A stretch of DNA of 57,297 bases, from positions 1-57,297 of the forward strand of contig CAKUEZ010000002.1 of the NCBI GenBank assembly GCA_934646965.1, read 5' to 3'. The notes below the pieces were generated by a model. It worked only from the letters and a program-made list of their open reading frames with translations. It did no database searches and was not told the origin of the DNA. Made by a program: the position numbers and the translations under genes. This DNA is from an uncultured Collinsella sp. Its GTDB lineage: Bacteria > Actinomycetota > Coriobacteriia > Coriobacteriales > Coriobacteriaceae. Shown piece by piece: positions 41,494-50,446 of the stretch. Numbering within the stretch: the first letter of the stretch is position 1; each line of letters starts with the position of its first letter.

Positions 41494-42487
41494 CGTGGAT
41501 GTCCAACAGCTAGAAGAGGACTGGACTTTGAAGGCCGGCGCGCGTGAGGCGCGATTGGTCGCGGCCTCGCATGTGCCGGCGGCGCTGTCGCAGCTGGGGG
41601 TCGTGCGCCCCGGCGATCGCTTGGTTGTGTTTGCCGATGACTTTGCCGATGTGTTTGCTTGTGGCTTTGATGGCTGCGACGTGGCACTGGTGGGGGAGCC
41701 GTCGGTTGCGGCGTTTGCCGCTGCGTCCGAGGGCTATGACGCTTCGTTTAATGCCGAGGGCCCGCATTTATGGTGGTTCGTCAACTCCATCGGTGGCTTT
41801 GGCCTTCGCGTGCCCGATCTGCGCGCGCTGGGGCGTGCGGCTCGCGAAGCTCATGCGCTGCTCGTGGTGGATAACACCGTGGCTTCCTTCTTTGGCTGTG
41901 ATTCTTTACGTCTAGGTGCCATGCTGTCGCTTGAGGCACTCGATCGCGTGTGCGCCGGCGAGGCGCCGCGCAAGCTTGTGGCGGCGTCGGTCGCGCGCTC
42001 GCAGCTCAAGCGCCATCGCATGGATGCCGCCGCAGAGTGCGCACACGCGTTGCTTGCGGACTGCGGTGCGTCTGCGCTTGGCCTGTCTGCCGAGGAGACC
42101 GACGTGCTAGAACGCGGGCTGTCCTCGCTCGATGCTCGCATGCAGGCGCACTTCGACCACGCACGAGCGCTAGCGGAGTATTTAGCTGCCAATGAGATGG
42201 TGCGCAACGTGCGCTATCCCGGGCTGACCTCGCACCCCGATTATCCCGCTGCGACGGTAATCCTCGAGCACGGTTTTGGCCCAGCGGTGGAGTTTGACCT
42301 GATCGGCTGCAATACGGGCGAGTTCTTCAGCATACTGCCGGATGAGTTCCGAACGTCACCCGCCGGCGGCCCAACAACGCGCCTCTCGGCCCCACGCGGC
42401 AAGCAGGGGAGCACCATCCGCCTCTTCGCCGGTACCGACGACCCCCTGACAGTAGCCGCTACCCTAGACAACGCCCTCCGAAAATGA
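41486..42487 (+). CDS. Degenerate Cys/Met-metabolism PLP enzyme-like protein
   Basis: 333 aa from ATG 41486, inside the end of the DUF4956 gene. It resembles cystathionine gamma-synthase/lyase proteins: LLVVDNTVASFFG (the PLP-ring Asp region), NVRYPGLTSHPDY, GCNTGEFFSILPDEFRTSP and STIRLFAGTDDP in the C-terminal domain. The segment where the S-x-T-K lysine should be reads RKLVAASVARSQL, with no such motif, and the N-terminal tyrosine-rich part is shortened. The PLP-binding lysine therefore seems lost, and the protein may be a pseudoenzyme. It is the last gene of the operon and ends in a palindrome that holds its stop codon. Confidence 0.72.
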   Translation: MANVDVQQLEEDWTLKAGAREARLVAASHVPAALSQLGVVRPGDRLVVFADDFADVFACGFDGCDVALVGEPSVAAFAAASEGYDASFNAEGPHLWWFVNSIGGFGLRVPDLRALGRAAREAHALLVVDNTVASFFGCDSLRLGAMLSLEALDRVCAGEAPRKLVAASVARSQLKRHRMDAAAECAHALLADCGASALGLSAEETDVLERGLSSLDARMQAHFDHARALAEYLAANEMVRNVRYPGLTSHPDYPAATVILEHGFGPAVEFDLIGCNTGEFFSILPDEFRTSPAGGPTTRLSAPRGKQGSTIRLFAGTDDPLTVAATLDNALRK

Positions 42488-42570
42488 TCCCTTGGGGACG
42501 GAGGAAAACGGATCACTTAGGGGTCGTTCTGGCTGAGTGATCCGTTTTCCTCCGTCCCCAAGGGATCATT
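42483..42570. repeat. 88-bp palindrome with perfect 35-bp arms between convergent genes
   Basis: Arms 42483-42517 and 42536-42570 are exact inverted copies (AATGATCCCTTGGGGACGGA at the outer end), around an 18-nt loop. Each arm carries the TGA stop of the gene that runs into it. There is no T-run, but such a stem can end transcription from both sides. The perfect match of long arms suggests a mobile palindrome or recent copying. Confidence 0.9.
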
Positions 42571-42919
42571 TGTTGATGCTGGCGATGAGGGCGTTGGCGC
42601 GGGTCGCTATGACTTCGTTAATCTCGGCCTGCAGTGTCTCGTAGACCTCGATGGCTCGCTCGCCGGCGGGGGTGAGTGTGGATCCGCGGGCGCCGTCGCG
42701 CTTGATGAGCTTGCAACCCAGCTGTCCTTCTGCCTCATTCACGATGCGCCACGCCTTGGAATACGCCATGCCCATACTCTTGGCGGCGCGGTTGAGCGAG
42801 TGCTCGCGGGCGATGCCCTGCAGCAACAAAACGCAACCGTGACCGAACACGCCCGGCAGGTCTTTGTCGCACGCTTGAATGACCAATTTTGCCGTCGTTT
42901 TGTACTCCATGCGCTCCAC
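42566..42919 (-). CDS. ModE-like winged helix-turn-helix regulator
   Basis: 117 aa (GTG 42919) or 114 aa (ATG 42910). The helix-turn-helix is HSLNRAAKSMGMAYSKAWRIV, followed by a wing with KRDGARGSTLTPAGERAI, as in the N-terminal domain of ModE and LysR proteins. The molybdate-binding domain of full ModE is missing, which is common for short ModE-type regulators. The target is unknown; molybdenum-enzyme genes are not in the window. It converges on the Pel-like operon. Confidence 0.8.
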   Translation of the reverse strand: MERMEYKTTAKLVIQACDKDLPGVFGHGCVLLLQGIAREHSLNRAAKSMGMAYSKAWRIVNEAEGQLGCKLIKRDGARGSTLTPAGERAIEVYETLQAEINEVIATRANALIASINK

Positions 42920-43103
42920 GTCTCCCCGCTAAAGTGTTTGCTGGGCAAACGCAAACCCTGCGTCAAGCCCTCGTGTGCTCTTCTTAAATCATGCATTGTA
43001 GCAGTCAAAGTGCGCTAAGATACTTCCCCAGTATTGGGCGCCCAAGGTTGGGCTGGGTCCTACGAGGCCTGCAGCCGACCGGTCGCATGGAAAAAGGAGA
43101 AAC

Positions 43104-44615
43104 ATGGCTACGTTCTTTCCCGGTGAGTCCCACACGTTTTCGGAGTATCTGCTGGTCCCTGGTTATTCGTCCTCGCAGTGCATCCCCAACAACGTCTCTC
43201 TTAAGACGCCGCTAACCCGCTTTAAGCGCGGTGAGAAGCCGGCAATCACCCTGAACATCCCCATGGTTTCCGCCATCATGCAGTCCGTCTCGGGCGTCGA
43301 CATGGGTGTCGCGCTCGCTACAGAGGGTGGCCTGTCCTTTATCTACGGTTCCCAGACCCCCGAGTCCGAGGCCGCCATGGTCAAGGCCGTCAAGGATCAC
43401 AAGGCCGGCTTTGTCCAGTCCGATTCCACGCTGACCCCCGACATGACCATGGAGCAGGTCATCGAGCTCAAGGAGAAGACTGGTCACTCCACCATGCCGG
43501 TTACCGACGACGGCACCCCCAAGGGCAAGCTCCTGGGCATCGTCACCAGCCGTGACTACCGCCCCAGCCGCGATGACCACCAGAAGAAGGTTGCCGAGTT
43601 CATGACCCCTCGTGAGCAGCTCATCGTGGGCGACAAGAACATCAGCCTCAAGGTCGCCAACGACGTCATCTGGGACAACAAGCTCAACGCCCTGCCCATC
43701 GTCGACGATAACGACCATCTGATGGGTATCGTCTTCCGCAAGGACTACGACAGCCACAAGACCAACCCCAACGAGCTGCTCGATGGCGACAAGCGCTACA
43801 TGGTCGGCGCCGGTATCAACACCCGCGACTATGCCGAGCGCGTGCCGCTGCTCATCGAGGCCGGTGCCGACGTCCTGTGCATCGACTCCTCCGAGGGCTT
43901 CAGCGAGTGGCAGAAGCGCACCATCGAGTGGATCCGCGCCAACTACGGCGAGGACGTCAAGGTCGGCGCCGGTAACGTCGTCGACGCCGAGGGCTTCCGT
44001 TTCCTGGCCGACTGCGGTGCCGACTTCATCAAGGTCGGTATCGGCGGCGGTTCCATCTGCATCACCCGCGAGACCAAGGGCATCGGCCGTGGCCAGGCTA
44101 CCGCGCTGATCGACGTCTGCCGTGCTCGTGACGAGTACTACGAGGAGACCGGCATTTACGTGCCCGTGTGCTCCGATGGCGGCATCGTCTACGACTACCA
44201 CATGACGCTCGCCCTTGCCATGGGTGCTGACTTTATGATGCTGGGCCGCTACTTCGCCCGCTTCGACGAGAGCCCGACCGAGCGCGTCAACGTCAACGGC
44301 CAGTACATGAAGGAGTACTGGGGCGAGGGTTCCGCGCGTGCCCGCAACTGGCAGCGCTACGACCTGGGCGGCGCCGCGAAGCTCAGCTTCGTCGAGGGCG
44401 TCGACTCCTACGTTCCCTACGCCGGCTCCCTCAAGGACGGTGTGGGCGGCACGCTCTACAAGGTCAAGTCCACGATGTGCAACTGCGGCGCCCTCTCGAT
44501 CCCCGAGCTCCAGGAAAAGGCACGCCTGACCCTGGTGAGCTCGACCTCGATCGTCGAAGGCGGCGCCCACGACGTGGTAGTGAAAGACTCGCAGCAGAGC
44601 GTTTCCTACCGCTAA
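43104..44615 (+). CDS. guaB: IMP dehydrogenase
   Basis: 503 aa, AAAAGGAG before the ATG. It oxidises IMP to XMP with NAD, the committed step of GMP synthesis, in the cytoplasm. TIM-barrel parts flank two CBS domains (about 110-220). The catalytic loop [17 protein letters not shown] has Cys319, and [11 protein letters not shown] and [11 protein letters not shown] bind IMP. The flap [19 protein letters not shown] and the Cys-containing C-terminus ([16 protein letters not shown]) follow. The first 30 residues differ from E. coli GuaB but fit the Coriobacteriia/Bacteroides-like branch. The gene is monocistronic, ended by the terminator at 44777. Confidence 0.95.
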   Translation: MATFFPGESHTFSEYLLVPGYSSSQCIPNNVSLKTPLTRFKRGEKPAITLNIPMVSAIMQSVSGVDMGVALATEGGLSFIYGSQTPESEAAMVKAVKDHKAGFVQSDSTLTPDMTMEQVIELKEKTGHSTMPVTDDGTPKGKLLGIVTSRDYRPSRDDHQKKVAEFMTPREQLIVGDKNISLKVANDVIWDNKLNALPIVDDNDHLMGIVFRKDYDSHKTNPNELLDGDKRYMVGAGINTRDYAERVPLLIEAGADVLCIDSSEGFSEWQKRTIEWIRANYGEDVKVGAGNVVDAEGFRFLADCGADFIKVGIGGGSICITRETKGIGRGQATALIDVCRARDEYYEETGIYVPVCSDGGIVYDYHMTLALAMGADFMMLGRYFARFDESPTERVNVNGQYMKEYWGEGSARARNWQRYDLGGAAKLSFVEGVDSYVPYAGSLKDGVGGTLYKVKSTMCNCGALSIPELQEKARLTLVSSTSIVEGGAHDVVVKDSQQSVSYR

Positions 44616-44624
44616 GCGGCTTTC

Positions 44625-44734
44625 CCAGGCACCGCACCTTGCCGTTCAAACCGTCGCTCGCGTACCAAAGTACGCGTTGCTCCTCTTTCGGCCCAATCTG
44701 CGGCACCTGGAAAACCCGCCCAACCAGTGGCGGG
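44625..44734 (+). repeat. Structured intergenic stretch after guaB
   Basis: CCAGG-c-ACCGCA (44625-44636) pairs with TGCGGCACCTGG (44699-44710) at 10 of 12 positions around GCGTAC-caaa-GTACGC (44660-44675). CCCGCC/GGCGGG (44715-44734) forms a second hairpin. There is no ORF. It may be an RNA 3' end or an intergenic repeat family; only one copy is in the window. Confidence 0.4.
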
Positions 44735-44775
44735 CAACAAATAAAAGGCTGATTCCCAACCACGTTATTTAGATA

Positions 44776-44812
44776 AAGCGAGATGCCTGCAAGTCGCAGG
44801 CATCTCGCTTGT
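44776..44812 (+). terminator. Terminator hairpin after guaB
   Basis: A perfect 15-bp stem from AAGCGAGATGCCTGC and its complement (44776-44810) with an AAGTC loop, followed by GTTGTATTT. The T-run is weak but the stem is very strong. Confidence 0.8.
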
Positions 44813-44844
44813 TGTATTTGCTATCATCAGTCAAGTTAACCTTA

Positions 44845-44963
44845 GGGTCGGTCGGCTTGGCTTTGTTCGCTACAAGTTCCGCACGCAAAGAAGAGCACTT
44901 AATGTGCTCTTCGTCTTGCGCAGGACTGTCCGCAGTAGCGAACAAAGCCAAGCCGACCGACCC
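44845..44963. repeat. 119-bp palindrome upstream of leuS
   Basis: Outer arms of 29 bp are exact inverted copies (GGGTCGGTCGGCTTGGCTTT at the outer end), with an inner hairpin GAAGAGCAC-ttaat-GTGCTCTTC. It occupies almost the whole leader of leuS and ends 24 bp before its ATG. No T-box sequence is seen, so this is not the usual tRNA-sensing leader. Confidence 0.85.
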
Positions 44964-44986
44964 CAGCTAAGATTAAAGGAGCTGAT

Positions 44987-47563
44987 ATGTGCGATTGCAC
45001 AGATCATAAGGACGAGATCCCTGCCTACGACGCGCAGGCCATTGAGTCCAAGTGGATGAAGGCCTGGGAGGACTCCAACCTCTTTGCCGTCGACACCGAC
45101 GCCAGCAAGCCCAAGAAGTACGTGCTCGAGATGTTCCCGTATCCGTCGGGCGATCTGCACATGGGCCACGCGCGCAACTACACCATCGGCGATGCCATGG
45201 CCCGTCAGGCCCGCATGCGCGGCTACGACGTGTTGCATCCCATCGGCTTCGACGCCTTTGGCCTGCCCGCGGAGAACGCCGCCATCAAGCACAATACGCA
45301 GGCTGCCGCCTGGACGTATAAGAACATGGACCAGGCGCTCGCCACGATGAAGCGCATGGGCTTCTCCTACGATCTGGATCGCATGGTCAAGACCTGCAGC
45401 CCCGACTACTATCGCTGGGGTCAGTGGATTTTTGAGAAGTTGTGGGAAAAGGGCCTGGTCTACCGCAAGAAGAACCCGGTCAACTGGTGCCCCACCTGCA
45501 AGACCGTTCTTGCCAACGAGCAGGTGACCGAGGGCAAGTGCTGGCGCTGCGGCACCGAGCCCGAGAAGCGCGATCTGGAGCAGTGGTACTTCAAGATCAC
45601 TGAGTACTCCCAGGAGCTGCTCGACGACCTGGAGAAGCTCCCCGGCTGGCCCGAGCGCGTTAAGCAGATGCAGGCCAACTGGATCGGTCGCTCCGAGGGC
45701 GCCGAGGTCGACTTTACCCTGTGCGATAAGGATGGCGAGCCCATCGAGGGCGACGAGGGCAAGATCACTGTCTTCACCACCCGCGCCGACACGCTCTTTG
45801 GCGTTTCCTTCTTTGTCCTGGCTCCCGAGTACGCTCGTCTGCACGAGCTCGTCGAGGGCACGGAGTACGAGGAAGCCGTGACCAAGATCGTCGAGGACTC
45901 CAAGCACATCTCTGCCGTCGAGCGTGCCCAGGGCACCCTCGAGAAGCACGGTGCCTTTACGGGCCGCTATGTCGTGAACCCCGTCAACGGCGAGAAAGTC
46001 CCCGTGTGGGTTGCCGACTACGTCGTGGCCGACTACGGCACCGGCGCCGTTATGGCCGTTCCCTGCGGCGACCAGCGCGACTTTGAGTTCGCCCGCAAGT
46101 ACGACCTGCCCATCGTGCCGATTATCCTGGACGATGACGACCGCGCTGCCGTCGAGGCCAGCGGCGAGACCATCGATACCTTCCATGCCGAGACCGTCGA
46201 TTGGGATTGCGCCCACGCTGCCGAGGGCACGCTCGTCCAGTCCGGCAAGTACACCGGCATGCGCGGCGGCAAGCACTCCGAGGGCGAAGCTGCGATCGTG
46301 GCCGACCTCGAGGCCATGGGCTGCGGCCGTCGCAAGGTCGAGTTCCGTCTGCGTGACTGGCTCATCAGCCGTCAGCGCTATTGGGGCAACCCCATCCCGG
46401 CTATCCACTGCGAGCACTGCGGCATCGTGCCCGTGCCCGAGGATCAGCTGCCGGTGACGCTGCCCGAGAACCTGGACCTTGGCGCCGGCGAGACCCTCGC
46501 CGAGTGCAAGGAGTTCTACGAGACCACTTGCCCCGTCTGCGGCCGTCCTGCCAAGCGCGAGACTGACACCATGGACACCTTTACCTGCTCCAGCTGGTAT
46601 TACCTGCGCTATACCGATCCGCACAACACCGAGCTGCCCTTCTCCCGTGAGGCCGCCGACCGTTGGATGCCCGTCGATAACTACATCGGCGGCATCGAGC
46701 ACGCCATTCTGCACCTGCTCTACAGTCGTTTCTTTACCAAGGCGCTGCGCGACCTGGGCCTGCTGAGCGTGGACGAGCCCTTCACCAACCTGCTGTGCCA
46801 GGGCATGGTCAAGGACGAGAACGGCGACACTATGTCCAAGTCCAAGGGTAACGTCGTGCCCCCGAGCTCGGTCATCGAGCCCTACGGCGCCGACACCATG
46901 CGTCTGGCGATTCTGTTTATCGCCCCGCCCGAGAAGGACTTCGACTGGGACCCCAAGGCCGTCGAGGGTGCCAACCGCTTTATCAAGCGCGCTTGGCGTA
47001 TCGTGTGGCAGCTCGTCCAGTCCGGCGACGCCAACGTGGCCTTCGATAAGTCCGCGCTCGACGAGGCCGCGCTCAAGCTCTATCGCGAGCGTCACCGCAC
47101 CATCGCCAAGTGCACCGAGGACTACGACCGCGGCCAGTTCAACACCGCGATCTCGGCCGTCATGGAGCTCGTCAACGCCGCGAGCGCCTACCTCAACGCC
47201 ACCGAGAGCGCGGCCCGTGATAAGGCACTGTGCTACGGCGTGGCCAAGGACATCGTGAGCGTCCTTGCCCCCATCTGCCCGTTCTGGGCCGACGAGCTGT
47301 GGCACGAGGCGCTCGGCTGCGAGGGCAACGCCTACACCGCCGCCTGGCCCGAGTTTGATCTGGCCGAGTCCATCGAGGACACGGTGCAGATCGTCGTCCA
47401 GGTGCTCGGCAAGGTCCGCGGCCGTATCGATGTCGCCCGCGACGCCACCAACGAGGAGATGCAGGCTGCCGCCGAGGCCGCCGTTGCCAAGTGGCTCGAG
47501 GGCAAGACGGTCGTCAAGGCCATCTGCGTGCCCGGCAAGCTGGTCAACCTGGTGGTCAAGTAA
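44987..47563 (+). CDS. leuS: Leucyl-tRNA synthetase
   Basis: 858 aa, AAAGGAG 5-6 bp before the ATG. It charges tRNA-Leu with leucine. The HIGH motif is HMGH at 58-61, followed by [20 protein letters not shown]. The editing (CP1) domain lies at about 225-420 with [11 protein letters not shown] and [18 protein letters not shown] (threonine-rich region and universal Asp). KMSKS is MSKSKGN near residue 616, and a C-terminal anticodon/tail domain ends [11 protein letters not shown]. Zn-type cysteines CPTCKTVL...CWRCG lie near 160-180. Its leader holds a long palindrome. Confidence 0.97.
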   Translation: MCDCTDHKDEIPAYDAQAIESKWMKAWEDSNLFAVDTDASKPKKYVLEMFPYPSGDLHMGHARNYTIGDAMARQARMRGYDVLHPIGFDAFGLPAENAAIKHNTQAAAWTYKNMDQALATMKRMGFSYDLDRMVKTCSPDYYRWGQWIFEKLWEKGLVYRKKNPVNWCPTCKTVLANEQVTEGKCWRCGTEPEKRDLEQWYFKITEYSQELLDDLEKLPGWPERVKQMQANWIGRSEGAEVDFTLCDKDGEPIEGDEGKITVFTTRADTLFGVSFFVLAPEYARLHELVEGTEYEEAVTKIVEDSKHISAVERAQGTLEKHGAFTGRYVVNPVNGEKVPVWVADYVVADYGTGAVMAVPCGDQRDFEFARKYDLPIVPIILDDDDRAAVEASGETIDTFHAETVDWDCAHAAEGTLVQSGKYTGMRGGKHSEGEAAIVADLEAMGCGRRKVEFRLRDWLISRQRYWGNPIPAIHCEHCGIVPVPEDQLPVTLPENLDLGAGETLAECKEFYETTCPVCGRPAKRETDTMDTFTCSSWYYLRYTDPHNTELPFSREAADRWMPVDNYIGGIEHAILHLLYSRFFTKALRDLGLLSVDEPFTNLLCQGMVKDENGDTMSKSKGNVVPPSSVIEPYGADTMRLAILFIAPPEKDFDWDPKAVEGANRFIKRAWRIVWQLVQSGDANVAFDKSALDEAALKLYRERHRTIAKCTEDYDRGQFNTAISAVMELVNAASAYLNATESAARDKALCYGVAKDIVSVLAPICPFWADELWHEALGCEGNAYTAAWPEFDLAESIEDTVQIVVQVLGKVRGRIDVARDATNEEMQAAAEAAVAKWLEGKTVVKAICVPGKLVNLVVK

Positions 47564-47592
47564 GCGCTGCGCGTATAGCTGACTGGTAAAAG

Positions 47593-47628
47593 ACGAGGGA
47601 CGGTCCGGTTGGATCGCCCCTCGTTTTG
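47593..47628 (+). terminator. Terminator after leuS
   Basis: ACGAGGG (47593-47599) pairs with CCCTCGT (47618-47624) across an 18-nt loop, followed by TTTGCG. It separates leuS from the convergent lipoprotein gene. Confidence 0.65.
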
Positions 47629-47667
47629 CGTTGTATGCCCTGCTTGACCTATGTCTCGCAGCGCCCG

Positions 47668-48240
47668 CTACGGAATGTGTACCAGGTCTCTAAAGTAGAC
47701 GTTGCCCGTTTGCTCCTCGAACATCCAGATGTTGAGGTAGATGTCGTTGAGGTCGCTGTTCACATCAAAGTCGGGGTCGTCGAACGTGCCGACAAAGGTG
47801 AGCATGGCGCGCGTTTCCTCGCCTGCGGCGACCGGCTGGCGCATGTGCACGTCGCGGACCACGCCGTTGACGTAGGCGTAGGAGTCAACATCGCCAAACA
47901 TCATGTCGACACCGGTGTTATTGGTCACTGTAAAGACGAGCGTGGCGTCCCCGTAGCCGTCGGTGTCCTTACCAATGCAGGTGACGTGGATGTTCTCATC
48001 CGCTTCAAGGTCGATGGGGAATTGTTCTTGGGGTTCGGGACCCAGACCCTGAGGGTCGACCAGGTCTTCGTCGATTTTGTCGAAGCTCTCCGAGGGCTCT
48101 GTTTTCTCGGCAACTTCGGTGCTGCCGGGATCGGGCTCGCGTGGTTCGGTTGTGGCGTCGTTGCTGCTGCAGCCCACGAGGGCGAACGAGCAGGCTGCGA
48201 TGGCGAGCGCGGTCGTGCAGAGGGTGCCGAGACGTTTCAT
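47668..48240 (-). CDS. Putative secreted lipoprotein
   Basis: 190 aa with GGAGG 5 bp before its ATG. It has a type II signal peptide, MKRLGTLCTTALAIAACSFA then LVGC lipobox, so it is lipid-anchored on the outer face of the membrane. A proline/glutamate-rich linker (about 28-75) leads to a single beta-rich domain (TLVFTVTNNTGVDMMFGDV, TRAMLTFVGTF, IYLNIWMFEEQTG) of the type seen in DUF4352-like Ig-fold lipoproteins. Ligand unknown. Transcribed away from rimP and towards leuS. Confidence 0.8.
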   Translation of the reverse strand: MKRLGTLCTTALAIAACSFALVGCSSNDATTEPREPDPGSTEVAEKTEPSESFDKIDEDLVDPQGLGPEPQEQFPIDLEADENIHVTCIGKDTDGYGDATLVFTVTNNTGVDMMFGDVDSYAYVNGVVRDVHMRQPVAAGEETRAMLTFVGTFDDPDFDVNSDLNDIYLNIWMFEEQTGNVYFRDLVHIP

Positions 48241-48504
48241 GGGTGCCTCCTTGCCGTAGAGGTTCTGGAAGGGCGTGCGGGCAATATGAGCGGTCGGCGC
48301 TCTTGCTACCGAATGCCCATTGGCGCTAGTCTGGTCGATATCCGCCGGTGGACGGAATGCCCATAGGGCCCGATTTGCCTGACGGGCTGGGACGCATGGC
48401 TCGTTTTGGGGCTTTTAGGGGAGTGCCATATGGGGGTTCTCGACCAATTGTTCTATTCTTATGGAGAAGCTGTGGGCGCGCTGACCTGCGGGTTTGCGTT
48501 GTGC

Positions 48505-48533
48505 TTGCACGTTTGCGCAGGTATTGCTATAGT
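48505..48533 (+). promoter_or_regulatory. Promoter of the rimP-nusA-infB operon
   Basis: TTGCAC (48505-48510), 17 bp, TATAGT (48528-48533). The start point should be near 48540, giving a leader of about 70 nt. The remainder of the 370-bp gap (48241-48504) shows no ORF or stem worth noting. Confidence 0.7.
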
Positions 48534-48560
48534 TTGTTTGCAGATGAAGTTGTAAATGAA

Positions 48561-48592
48561 AGAAGTGGGGTTTCGGCCCCGCTTCTTTTTTG
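48561..48592 (+). terminator. Intrinsic terminator in the rimP leader (attenuator candidate)
   Basis: AGAAGTGGGG pairs with CCCCGCTTCT (10 bp, one T-G) around a TTTCGG loop, followed by TTTTTT. It sits between the promoter at 48505 and the rimP start at 48612, so transcripts must read through it. Attenuation of the rimP-nusA operon is known in other bacteria. Confidence 0.75.
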
Positions 48593-48611
48593 TATGGATG
48601 GAGGTGCCGCA

Positions 48612-49106
48612 ATGGTCAAGACCAAGACCGAGCAGGCGATCATCGACGCGCTCGAGGCCGTCGCTCCCCAGCACGATGTCGACATCGTCGACGTTGAGCT
48701 CGTGGGTGCCACCAAGGCCCCCTGCGTGCGCGTGCGTATCGAGGGTGCCGAGGGTCAGAGCCTGTCGCTCAACGACGTCACGGCCAACACCAAGTGGGTC
48801 GGCGACGTGATTGAGGAGCTTGACCCCATCTCTTTGAGCTATACGCTTGAGGTGTCGAGCCCGGGCATGGCGCGCCCGCTGCGCCGCCCGCGCGACTTTG
48901 CTCGCTTTGTGGGCGAGAACTGCGAGCTCACCTCCACCGCCACCGAGGGCCGTCGCAAGTACGCCGGCAAGATTGCCGCCGCCACCGAGAGGGACGTGAC
49001 CCTCGAGCTCGAGGACGGCGAGTCCGTCACCCTCGATTTCTCTGATGTTAAAAAGTGCAAGTTGAAGCCCACCTACGACTTCAAGCCCGCGAAGGAAGGA
49101 AAGTAA
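48612..49106 (+). CDS. rimP: Ribosome maturation factor RimP
   Basis: 164 aa from ATG 48612 (GGAGG 8 bp upstream); earlier in-frame starts lie before the promoter. RimP helps 30S subunit assembly. Typical elements are VDIVDVELVG, CVRVRIEG, the DVTANTKWVGDVIEELDP helix, YTLEVSSPGMARPLRRPRDF (family signature) and the C-terminal SH3-like RKYAGKIAAATERDVTLEL. First gene of the operon; nusA starts two bases after its stop. Confidence 0.93.
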   Translation: MVKTKTEQAIIDALEAVAPQHDVDIVDVELVGATKAPCVRVRIEGAEGQSLSLNDVTANTKWVGDVIEELDPISLSYTLEVSSPGMARPLRRPRDFARFVGENCELTSTATEGRRKYAGKIAAATERDVTLELEDGESVTLDFSDVKKCKLKPTYDFKPAKEGK

Positions 49107-49107
49107 G

Positions 49108-50355
49108 ATGGCAGCATCCGACATGATGTCCGCCCTGATGGAGCTTTGCCAGGAGAAGCACATCGACCAGCTCTACCTGATCGACCGCCTGGAGCAGTCG
49201 CTCGCCAAGAGCTATGCCGAGATCTTGCATCTTGAGTGGGGCGCCAAGGTGACCATCGACCGCACCACCGGTAAGATCTACGTCTACCGCCTGGAGCCGA
49301 TCGACGATTCCATGGACGAGGAGGGCAACTTCACCGAGTTCGAGGAGATCGACGTCACCCCCAAGAACACGAGCCGCATCGCCGCCCAGCACGCCAAGGC
49401 CGAGATCAACGCCATCGTGCGTAACTCCGCCCGCGAGCAGATCTATGAGGAGTTCTCCGGCCGCATCGGTGACCTCATCAGCGGTACCGTGCTGCAGTCC
49501 ACGCCCGACTTCACGATCGTCAAGATCCGCGAGGGCGTCGAGGCCGAGCTTCCGCACTTCGACCAGCGCCGTTACGAGAACGAGCGCAACGAGCGTCCGA
49601 TGGGCGAGCGCTACCTGCACAACCAGCACATCAAGGCCGTTATCATCGACGTTCGCGACCCCAACTCCAACCTGCAGCCGGTTCGTGGCGAGCACAGCCG
49701 TCCGCCGATTGTCATCTCCCGTACCCACCCCGAGCTCATGCGTCGTCTGTTTGAGCAGGAGGTGCCCGAGATCTATGAGGGCACCGTCCAGATCAAGTCG
49801 ATCGCCCGCGAGCCCGGCCAGCGCTCCAAGGTCGCCGTCCACTCGCTCGACGACCGCCTGGATCCCGTGGGCGCCTGCGTCGGCCCCAAGGGCAGCCGCG
49901 TACGCGCCGTCGTGGGCGAGCTCCGTGGCGAGCGCGTCGACGTCATCCTGTGGGATGCCGATCCGGCCGTCTACGTCGCCAACGCCCTGTCGCCCGCCAA
50001 GGTCACCCGCGTCCTCATCGACGAGGAGAAGGCCTATGCCGGCGTCATCGTGCCCGACGACCAGCTGTCCCTCGCCATCGGCAAGGAGGGCCAGAACGCC
50101 CGCCTCGCCGCGCGCCTGACCGGCTGGCATATCGACATCAAGTCCGAGACCCTTGCCGCCGACATCCTCAAGAACGTTCCCGTTCACGAGGAGCCCGCCG
50201 CCGACCTGATCGGTGACGAGGAGGACGAGGACGTCCGTCGCTGCGAGTACGTGTCCGAGGACGGCATCCAGTGCCGCAACCAGGCTCGTCCCGGCTCCCG
50301 TTTCTGCGGTGTCCACGACACCGACGCCTTCGATGATGCGGAGGACCTGATCTAG
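49108..50355 (+). CDS. nusA: Transcription elongation/termination factor NusA with C-terminal Cys/His tail
   Basis: 415 aa. The N-terminal RNA-polymerase-binding domain (1-125), S1 domain ([16 protein letters not shown], about 135-200), KH1 ([30 protein letters not shown]) and KH2 ([19 protein letters not shown]) are in order. After KH2 the protein ends in an unusual tail with [11 protein letters not shown] and GSRFCGVH, a C-x9-C-x10-C-x2-H pattern that could bind zinc. The usual ylxR gene between nusA and infB is absent. AAGGAAAG precedes the ATG within the rimP end. Confidence 0.95.
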   Translation: MAASDMMSALMELCQEKHIDQLYLIDRLEQSLAKSYAEILHLEWGAKVTIDRTTGKIYVYRLEPIDDSMDEEGNFTEFEEIDVTPKNTSRIAAQHAKAEINAIVRNSAREQIYEEFSGRIGDLISGTVLQSTPDFTIVKIREGVEAELPHFDQRRYENERNERPMGERYLHNQHIKAVIIDVRDPNSNLQPVRGEHSRPPIVISRTHPELMRRLFEQEVPEIYEGTVQIKSIAREPGQRSKVAVHSLDDRLDPVGACVGPKGSRVRAVVGELRGERVDVILWDADPAVYVANALSPAKVTRVLIDEEKAYAGVIVPDDQLSLAIGKEGQNARLAARLTGWHIDIKSETLAADILKNVPVHEEPAADLIGDEEDEDVRRCEYVSEDGIQCRNQARPGSRFCGVHDTDAFDDAEDLI

Positions 50356-50364
50356 CGCGCGGTC

Positions 50365-50425
50365 GCGCCGGGCGGGTCCCGGCGCATCTCCCACGCTCGT
50401 TCAGTCTCTAGGCACCCAAGGTGCC
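50365..50425 (+). other. Two hairpins between nusA and infB
   Basis: GCGCCGGG/CCCGGCGC (50365-50385) and GGCACC-caa-GGTGCC (50411-50425). Neither has a T-run, so they are more likely RNA processing or translation-control stems than terminators. The infB start lies 22 bp after the second. Confidence 0.5.
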
Positions 50426-50446
50426 AGAAAGGGTAGGTGAAGTCAT

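Noticed and set aside
42920..43103. Purine riboswitch or clear promoter before guaB
   Set aside because: I see neither the conserved purine-aptamer loops nor a -35/-10 pair with good spacing; TAAGAT at 43016 has no proper partner.
44616..44986. T-box riboswitch before leuS
   Set aside because: No T-box sequence or specifier-loop layout is visible; the leader is a simple long palindrome.
44870..47305. Long open frame on the minus strand (about 810 codons) opposite leuS
   Set aside because: It is a mirror frame of a GC-rich gene with strong third-base bias; the + strand product is an intact leucyl-tRNA synthetase.
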